Part shown: positions 1-5,366 of the stretch, in pieces
Layout: the number at the start of each line of letters is the position of its first letter
Numbering within the stretch: position 1 is the stretch's first letter
Origin: CAYJRR01 sp964372275 [NCBI: uncultured bacterium]
Lineage (GTDB): Bacteria; CAYJRR01
Reading direction: 5' to 3'
NCBI GenBank assembly: GCA_964372275.1
Contig: CAYJRR010000137.1
Span: 1-11,488 of the forward strand
Length of the DNA: 11,488 bases
The notes under the pieces: generated by a model
Seen by the model: only the letters and a program-made list of their open reading frames with translations
Databases searched by the model: none
What the model was told of the DNA's origin: nothing
Position numbers and translations under genes: made by a program

Positions 1-1176
1 CAGCTCCTTGGCCTTGCGCGCCGCCTCGCGCGCGCGCGCCGCCTCGACCGCTTTGGCGACGATGCGCCGCGCGGTCGGCGGATTCTCCAAGAAGAAGGCC
101 TGCAACTTTTCGCCCAGGATCTGCTCGACGATCCCCTTCACCTCGGAGTTGTTCAGCTTCCCCTTGGTCTGTCCCTCGAACTGCGGGTGGCGCAGGCGGA
201 CCGCGATCACCGCCGACAGCCCCTCGCGGACGTCCTCCCCCTCGAGGTTCTCCTTCAGCTCGCGCACCAGGTTGTTACTCGACGCGTAGCCGTTGATCAC
301 CCGGGTCAGTGCCGTCCGCAGCCCGGCGAGGTGCGTTCCGCCGTCGGCGTTGTGCACCGAGTTGGCGTAGGCGAAGACCTGCTCGTTGTAGCCGTCGTTC
401 CACTGCAGCGCGATCTCGACCGCGGTGTCGCCGATCTTCCCCTCGAAGTAGATCGGCTTGGCGTTCAGGACCTCCTTGTTCTTGTTGAGGTGCTGAACGA
501 AGGTGGCGATCCCCCCCTCGAAGAAGAACTCCGCCTTCTTCTCGGTGCGGATGTCGTCGAGGAGGATCTTGATCCCTTTGTTCAGGAAGGCGAGCTCGCG
601 CAGGCGGTTCGCGAGGACGTCGTAGTGGTACTCGGTCGTCTCGAAGATCTCCGGGTCGGCCCGGAAGGTGATCTTCGTCCCCTGCTTGCTCGTCTGCCCG
701 ATCTCCTCGACGGGGGCGGTCGGCTTCCCGCGCAGGTAGCTCTGCCGGTGGACCTTCCCTTCGCGGTAGATCTCGAGCTCCAGCTTCTCCGAGAGCGCGT
801 TGACGCACGAGACGCCGACGCCGTGAAGGCCGGCGGAGCTTGTGTAGGCGCCGGTGTCGAACTTTCCGCCGGCGTGGAGCTTGGTCATCACCACTTCGGC
901 CGTGTCGATCTTCTCGGTCGGGTGCGGTCCGACCGGGATCCCGCGGCCGTCGTCCTCGACGGTGATCGAATTGTCGGAGTGGACGGTGACCTGGATCAAT
1001 CGGGCGTGGCCGGCCATCGCCTCGTCGACCGAGTTGTCGACGACCTCCCACACCAGGTGATGCAGACCCTTGGCGTCGGTCGAGCCGATGTACATCGCCG
1101 GACGGGTGCGCACCGCCTCGAGCCCTTCGAGGACCTTGATGCTCTCGGCGTTGTAGAGCTGCTTGGCCTCTTCCAT
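1..1176 (-). CDS. gyrB: DNA gyrase subunit B (GyrB), N-terminal part, truncated by the window edge
   Basis: ATPase subunit of DNA gyrase, the type IIA topoisomerase that introduces negative supercoils. The 392 visible residues cover the GHKL ATPase domain and the transducer domain. The Toprim and tail regions lie beyond the left edge. Visible motifs are VVDNSVDEAMAG (45-56, with the Mg/ATP-binding Asn48), EDDGRGIP (74-81), the ATP-lid glycine loop around GLHGVGVSCVNALS (116-129), and the transducer-loop lysine in GQTKGKL (335-341), which matches E. coli Lys337. The ATG at 1176 gives the usual start (MEEAKQLYNAESIKVLEGLEAV). No in-frame start lies further upstream within the leader, and there is no clear Shine-Dalgarno sequence. 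ParE is the main alternative. The dnaA-dnaN-recF neighbourhood strongly favours GyrB. The gene lies 160 bp downstream of the barrel-like gene and has its own promoter candidate. Confidence 0.97.
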   Translation of the reverse strand, partial: MEEAKQLYNAESIKVLEGLEAVRTRPAMYIGSTDAKGLHHLVWEVVDNSVDEAMAGHARLIQVTVHSDNSITVEDDGRGIPVGPHPTEKIDTAEVVMTKLHAGGKFDTGAYTSSAGLHGVGVSCVNALSEKLELEIYREGKVHRQSYLRGKPTAPVEEIGQTSKQGTKITFRADPEIFETTEYHYDVLANRLRELAFLNKGIKILLDDIRTEKKAEFFFEGGIATFVQHLNKNKEVLNAKPIYFEGKIGDTAVEIALQWNDGYNEQVFAYANSVHNADGGTHLAGLRTALTRVINGYASSNNLVRELKENLEGEDVREGLSAVIAVRLRHPQFEGQTKGKLNNSEVKGIVEQILGEKLQAFFLENPPTARRIVAKAVEAARAREAARKAKEL

Positions 1177-1180
1177 GCGC

Positions 1181-1217
1181 GCGTCCGAACCGCGTCGGAC
1201 CCCCTCGCTTCGGACGC
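1181..1217 (-). repeat. Inverted repeat in the gyrB leader
   Basis: Perfect 9-bp arms, GCGTCCGAA (1181-1189 on the plus strand) and TTCGGACGC (1209-1217), are separated by 19 nt. A third related 9-mer, gcgtcggac, lies in the loop (1192-1200). The inner arm ends 4 nt before the gyrB start codon. If transcription starts near 1214, the mRNA would carry most of the stem and could fold just ahead of the start codon, where no Shine-Dalgarno sequence is visible. Alternatively it is an operator at the transcription start, or a chance repeat in GC-rich DNA. Confidence 0.35.
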
Positions 1218-1220
1218 CGC

Positions 1221-1229
1221 AATATAGCA
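1221..1229 (-). promoter_or_regulatory. Candidate extended -10 promoter of gyrB
   Basis: The minus strand reads TGCTATATT, an extended -10 (TGn followed by TATATT, five of six matches to TATAAT). It is one of the few AT-rich patches in this stretch. It places the transcription start near 1214, giving a leader of about 38 nt. No good -35 hexamer exists at 16-18 bp spacing, which extended -10 promoters tolerate. The -35 position is instead covered by the palindrome at 1242-1258. This would let gyrB be transcribed independently of the upstream envelope genes. Confidence 0.5.
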
Positions 1230-1241
1230 GAACGGGGGGCG

Positions 1242-1258
1242 ATTTCCGGCCCGGAAAT
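1242..1258. promoter_or_regulatory. 17-bp palindrome over the -35 position of the gyrB promoter, possible operator
   Basis: ATTTCCGGCCCGGAAAT is a perfect inverted repeat of 8-bp arms around one central base. With the -10 hexamer at 1221-1226, the expected -35 hexamer falls inside it. A dimeric repressor or activator could bind here. No known regulator consensus was recognised. Confidence 0.35.
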
Positions 1259-1336
1259 GGGGGGGCGGCGACGCCGCAGGTGGTTGTTTATTAATGGTTT
1301 TCTTCGACGGCGCGGGCGCCCGGCCGGGCGGGGGGT

Positions 1337-2413
1337 TCACGGTCCGCGTTTCGCCGACGGAAACGGGATGCCGACGGCGATCGACAGGCGCCACGGGTTC
1401 ACCGCGTGGCCGACCTCGCCGCGGCTCCACGTGAAGCCGTCGTAGAACAGATCCGGGATCGACTCCCCGTACACCGGAGATCCCATCGCGAACTGCGCCC
1501 CCACGACGACGCCGCGTCCGCGCGTTCCGATCGGATGGACGTACTCCCCGCCGACGCCGATCGAGACGCTGGTCGCGACGTCCTCCCCGTCCCCGTACCC
1601 GGCGCTCTCGCTGTCGGCGTAGAGGTAGCTGGTCTGGATCTGCGCGAGATTGAATCCGGCGCCGGCCCAGAGACGGCGGGTGGCGGAACCGACCCAGGCC
1701 TTGGCCCAGAGTGTCCCCATGATCGTGGTCGTCCAGTAGTCGGCCCCTTCCGGGAACTCGACGCAGGTCGAGCCGGTCGCCTCCTGGATGTAGAAGCCGC
1801 ATCCCTGTTCGCCGGGCCGGAGCAGGTAGGTCCGGGTGGAGTCGATCAGGAAGTCGCCGCCGATGGCGAGATGCGGCGCCGGGCTTCCGTCGACGGTCAA
1901 GATCAGCGCGAAGGCGTCGTCGGGCTGTTGGCCGCCGTCCGTGTTGGCCCGCCCGATCGCGGTGTCCTGGATCCGGTCGTAGACCCCGACGACGTAGCCC
2001 ATCGTCATGAAGGTCGGGAACCTCTCCCCTTTCTTCTTCTTGTCGGCCGGGGCGGCGGCGCGCGGTGTCGTGTCCGGCGGCAGCGCCGGACCGGGCGCCG
2101 CTCCAGGAGGCGACGGCGCCGTGGCGGGCGGCGATTCACCCCCCGGTGGCGCTGTCGGCGCCGGCGCCGGGGCCTCGGGCCCCGCCACGCGGATCGACCG
2201 CACGTCTTCGTAGCGGATGGTGCGCGTCAGCTCCGCGGCGCCGCCGTAGTTGGCGCGGACGAGATAGCCGGTCGGCAGCTTGTCGAGCAGCGTCCCCTCG
2301 ATGAGCTCCCCGGCAAACGTCTCGATGCGAACCGGATCCCCGGCCTGCGGCGTCTGCGCGAGGACGCGGGGCGAAAAGAGGACGAATGCCAGGAGGGCGA
2401 GAAGGACGCGCAT
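1337..2413 (-). CDS. Exported protein: SH3/LSm-like domain, Pro/Ala linker, probable outer-membrane beta-barrel
   Basis: 358-residue protein of unknown function. Residues 1-19 form a signal peptide (MRVLLALLAF... ending RVLA before Q20), so it is exported. Residues 25-76 (DPVRIETFAGELIEGTLL ... IRYEDVRSIRV) resemble a small SH3- or Sm-like beta fold. Residues 78-130 are a low-complexity linker rich in Pro, Ala and Gly that ends in a KKKK patch. Residues 132-351 alternate hydrophobic and polar residues and are rich in Gly and aromatics (WTTTIMGTLWAKAWVG, LWAGAGFNLAQIQTSYLY, WRLSIAVGIPF). That pattern suggests an outer-membrane barrel with its last strand near the C-terminus. C205 and C217 could pair. 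The start at 2413 was chosen because it opens a signal peptide; a longer in-frame form from 2560 would overlap the upstream gene and lacks one. It lies 91 bp after the second lipoprotein gene. No family was recognised and the barrel is inferred. Confidence 0.72.
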   Translation of the reverse strand: MRVLLALLAFVLFSPRVLAQTPQAGDPVRIETFAGELIEGTLLDKLPTGYLVRANYGGAAELTRTIRYEDVRSIRVAGPEAPAPAPTAPPGGESPPATAPSPPGAAPGPALPPDTTPRAAAPADKKKKGERFPTFMTMGYVVGVYDRIQDTAIGRANTDGGQQPDDAFALILTVDGSPAPHLAIGGDFLIDSTRTYLLRPGEQGCGFYIQEATGSTCVEFPEGADYWTTTIMGTLWAKAWVGSATRRLWAGAGFNLAQIQTSYLYADSESAGYGDGEDVATSVSIGVGGEYVHPIGTRGRGVVVGAQFAMGSPVYGESIPDLFYDGFTWSRGEVGHAVNPWRLSIAVGIPFPSAKRGP

Positions 2414-2466
2414 CGTCGATGCTCGGCGACGATCCTGAAGCCGCACCGCCGCCCGCGTCAATCGGG

Positions 2467-2484
2467 CGGGGACCGGGGTCCCCG
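2467..2484 (-). terminator. GC-rich hairpin after the second lipoprotein gene, weak terminator candidate
   Basis: A perfect 7-bp stem (CGGGGAC / GTCCCCG) with a 4-nt loop begins 20 nt after the stop codon of the 938-residue lipoprotein gene. No U-tract follows on the minus strand, so it is not a standard intrinsic terminator. It may attenuate transcription or protect the mRNA 3' end. Confidence 0.3.
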
Positions 2485-2504
2485 GACGCGCGAATCGCGG
2501 ACCG

Positions 2505-5321
2505 TCAGTTGACGCAGCTCTGGGCGAACGTGAGCGACCAGGACTCGATCTGTCCGACATCGCCCCCTGCGAGGTCCTGCGCCTTCAACTTCCACGTGCC
2601 GGCCGCGGGCTGCCCGCCGAACGCGGCCACCGGCACGCCTGTCAGGACGACGTCGTCGGCCGACCCGCCCGTCTGGTTGTGGACCACGTGCGCCGTCCCG
2701 GCCGGAGAGATCAGCGTGACCTTCAGGTCCCCCTTGTACGGGTGGACGACGTTCAGCGAAAGCGAAAGCGATGCGACGTTCCCATTGCCGGTGACCGGGA
2801 GGCTGGAAACGGTCCCCGCGCTGCTGTTGTCGGGGATCGACAGAGGTAGGCCGCCGGCGGCGTGGGTGCCGTCGACGCACGGGGTCGGCGTGCACGTCCC
2901 CACCACCCGCAGCGACCAGCTCTGAAGCAGTCCGGCCGGAGCGCCGTACCCGGTCATGACCTTGAGCTTCCAGGTCCCCTGGGCCACCTTCCCGTTGAAC
3001 GCGGGGATCGCGACGTTGCTCAATCCGTTGCCGCTCGTCGAGGCGACCACGCTCGAGCTCCCGTCGGGTGCGATCAAGGTGAACGTCGCGGTGTCGTAGG
3101 ACGCCCCCCAATGGAGCGTCGCCGACAGCTTGAGCGAGGTCACCGTTCCCGGTCCGAAGACGTAGGTGGTCGAGACGACCGGGATCTGCGGCGAGTTGTA
3201 GAGCGAGTAGGTCGGCTGCGGCGCATCGTTGGTGGTGAACGTCCCGTCGACGCACCCGCCGGCATCGCACGAGCCGGCGATCGCCAGCGACCAGGACTGC
3301 AGCTGGCCCGCCGTGTACAGGTTGCTGCTGTCCTTGAGCGTGAGCTTCCAGACGCCGGCGGCGACCTTCCCGTTGAAGGCGGTGATCGGAAGGTGGGTGA
3401 TCGTGCCGCTGCTCTGGTTCGGAAGCTGGTAGGTCGAGCCGTCGGGGGCGGTGAGCGTCAGCTTGTCGGAGGCGGCGTTGTACCAGTTCACCTGGGCCGT
3501 CAGCTTCAACGTCCCCACCGTCCCCGGCCCGCCGACGTAGAGCGTCGAGGTCACCGGTGTCAGACCGCTGTAGCTGCCGCTCGGCAGCGGGTCGTCGGTG
3601 CTGGCGAACGTGCCGTTGACGCACGCGTCGTTCTGCACGCGAACGGTGCGCACCGCCATTGCGCTCGCCGCGCCGAGGTCGTCGAACGCCTTGGCGGTGA
3701 TGGTGTAGCCGGTCCCGTCGGGAACGGTGGCGGTGTCCCAGGTGATCGCGAAGGGGCTGGTCGTGTCGTCGACGAACGTTCCGTCCGGCAGGCCGAACGT
3801 CACCTTGGCCACCGAGCCGTCGGCGTCGGAGGCGGTGGCCGAGACGTGGATCACGCCGTGCACCGTCGAACCGTTCCCCGGGGCGGTGAGCGACACCTGC
3901 GGCGCGGCCTGGCTCGACGCCGTGCCGTCGCCGAAGAACAGGTAGAAGTGATCGATCCCCCCCACCCAGAAGTCGGGCCGGCCGTCACCGTTCAGGTCCC
4001 CGGCGGAACCGACCTCCAGACCGGCTTGCGTCCCGGCGGCGCCGCTGCTCCTCGGCTGCGTCCCGACGATGGCGAGCCTCGGACCGGCGAACCCCGGAGC
4101 CACGCCCCCCGCGCTCGGACCGTAGACCAGGTAGGCCGCGCCGCGAGAGGTGCCGGTGGCCGGGGCGCCGATCAGCACGTCGTCGTACCCATCGCCGTTG
4201 ACGTCGCCGAGGCCGGCGACCGAGCGGCCCAGCTCGGTGCCCGAGCCGGCGGAAAAGGCCCCACCGCCCGGCTGCAACGCGCCGGCGAGCGGGCCGTTCA
4301 TGGCGTGCACGACGGGCGCCCCGCGATAGGGGCTGCTGATGCTCGCGTAGCCCATCCCCACCAGGAGGTCCTGTGCGCCGTCTCCATCGAGATCGGCGGT
4401 CCCCAGCGCCGCCCGGTAGACCTGTCCGTTTCCGGTGTAGGTCGCGAGCGGCGTGGTGATCGTCCCCGTGCCGCTCATCGAGACGACCGCCACCGCCGCG
4501 CTTCCGGACGCGGTGCGACCGACGACGGCGATCTCCGGGCGTCCGTCGCCGTTCTGGTCTCCGGCGAGCTCCAGCCGCCGGATCTCACCGAATCCGGACC
4601 ATTCGAAGATCGCGCGCGTCGCCGAACCGCCCAACTTGTTCGTCGCGGCGTAGGGACCGGCCATCAGGTAGACGCGGCCGGAGCCGTAGGCTCCCCCTTT
4701 GAACGACGCGATCAGCAGGTCGGCCTTTCCGTCGCCGGTCAGATCGCCGGGTCCGAGCACCGCGACCCCGGCGGCATTCCCCGCCGCCTCGCCGACGAAC
4801 TTCACCGGCGCGGTGGCGATGCTGCGGCTGCCCGGGAACGTGATCGGACCGTAGACGAGGTAGGCGGCGCCGGTCGTCGTCCCCTGGTCGTTCTTCGCTC
4901 CATGGGCGCCGACGAGGAGATCACGGAATCCGTCGCCGTTCACATCGCCGACGTCGGCCACCTGCCCGGCGCGGTCGTTGACGGTCGCACTGTCGTAGCT
5001 GGAGCTGCAGCCGGGGCCGGCATCGCTCGTGACCGGTCCTCGGATCAGGCAGACCCACGCGCGGCCATTGCTCGCCGCCTCGGAGGCCTGGAGAACGTCG
5101 GGGATGCCGTCGCCGGTCAGATCGCCGACGGCCTGCAACGGACCGGCCGCCCAGATGCGGTGGATCTTGAGATCCGCCTGGTCGGTCGTGATCTGGCCGG
5201 TCTGCGTTTCGGGCGCGTGGTGCGTCTCCTCCCATGGGAGCGGCAGGTGGGGATCGCCGCACCCGGCGGCGAGGAGGACGGTCAGCAGAGACGCGAAACG
5301 AGCGGGGGTAGGGCGGCCCAT
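2505..5321 (-). CDS. Lipoprotein with seven FG-GAP repeats, Ig-like domain and three P-domains
   Basis: 938-residue predicted lipoprotein, function unknown. The signal peptide ends in LLAAGC, with Cys21 as the lipidation site; Gly at +2 is compatible with outer-membrane sorting by the enterobacterial rule. Seven FG-GAP calcium-binding motifs of the form GDxNGDGxxD start near residues 66, 125, 192, 254, 309, 372 and 441, about 55-69 residues apart. This predicts an integrin-alpha-like seven-bladed propeller. Residues 474-563 form a Big_7-type Ig-like domain. Three P-domains of the proprotein-convertase type follow (567-685, 690-810, 815-936), each starting and ending with Cys and joined by C-x4-C linkers. 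No protease domain is present. The start at 5321 has a perfect GGAGGT site (5325-5330). It is the paralogue of the gene 45 bp upstream and is probably in the same operon. An adhesive or ligand-binding surface role is inferred from the domains. Confidence 0.88.
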   Translation of the reverse strand: MGRPTPARFASLLTVLLAAGCGDPHLPLPWEETHHAPETQTGQITTDQADLKIHRIWAAGPLQAVGDLTGDGIPDVLQASEAASNGRAWVCLIRGPVTSDAGPGCSSSYDSATVNDRAGQVADVGDVNGDGFRDLLVGAHGAKNDQGTTTGAAYLVYGPITFPGSRSIATAPVKFVGEAAGNAAGVAVLGPGDLTGDGKADLLIASFKGGAYGSGRVYLMAGPYAATNKLGGSATRAIFEWSGFGEIRRLELAGDQNGDGRPEIAVVGRTASGSAAVAVVSMSGTGTITTPLATYTGNGQVYRAALGTADLDGDGAQDLLVGMGYASISSPYRGAPVVHAMNGPLAGALQPGGGAFSAGSGTELGRSVAGLGDVNGDGYDDVLIGAPATGTSRGAAYLVYGPSAGGVAPGFAGPRLAIVGTQPRSSGAAGTQAGLEVGSAGDLNGDGRPDFWVGGIDHFYLFFGDGTASSQAAPQVSLTAPGNGSTVHGVIHVSATASDADGSVAKVTFGLPDGTFVDDTTSPFAITWDTATVPDGTGYTITAKAFDDLGAASAMAVRTVRVQNDACVNGTFASTDDPLPSGSYSGLTPVTSTLYVGGPGTVGTLKLTAQVNWYNAASDKLTLTAPDGSTYQLPNQSSGTITHLPITAFNGKVAAGVWKLTLKDSSNLYTAGQLQSWSLAIAGSCDAGGCVDGTFTTNDAPQPTYSLYNSPQIPVVSTTYVFGPGTVTSLKLSATLHWGASYDTATFTLIAPDGSSSVVASTSGNGLSNVAIPAFNGKVAQGTWKLKVMTGYGAPAGLLQSWSLRVVGTCTPTPCVDGTHAAGGLPLSIPDNSSAGTVSSLPVTGNGNVASLSLSLNVVHPYKGDLKVTLISPAGTAHVVHNQTGGSADDVVLTGVPVAAFGGQPAAGTWKLKAQDLAGGDVGQIESWSLTFAQSCVN

Positions 5322-5324
5322 GGC

Positions 5325-5330
5325 ACCTCC
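5325..5330 (-). promoter_or_regulatory. Shine-Dalgarno site of the 938-residue lipoprotein gene
   Basis: GGAGGT on the minus strand, three bases before the ATG at 5321, sets the start. An ATG overlapping its 5' end is out of frame. Confidence 0.7.
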
Positions 5331-5366
5331 ATGAGCCGCCCGCCCAGTTCGGTCGCACGGTATTTC

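Noticed and set aside
275-1222. 315-codon minus-strand frame overlapping gyrB from a TTG
   Set aside because: The overlapping frame gives unmistakable GyrB motifs across the same DNA; this one is Arg-rich noise.
1317-1330. Palindrome CGCCCGGCCGGGCG right after the barrel-like gene's stop codon, as a terminator
   Set aside because: Leaves no proper loop beyond 4 nt and is not followed by a U-tract; GC-rich palindromes are expected by chance here.
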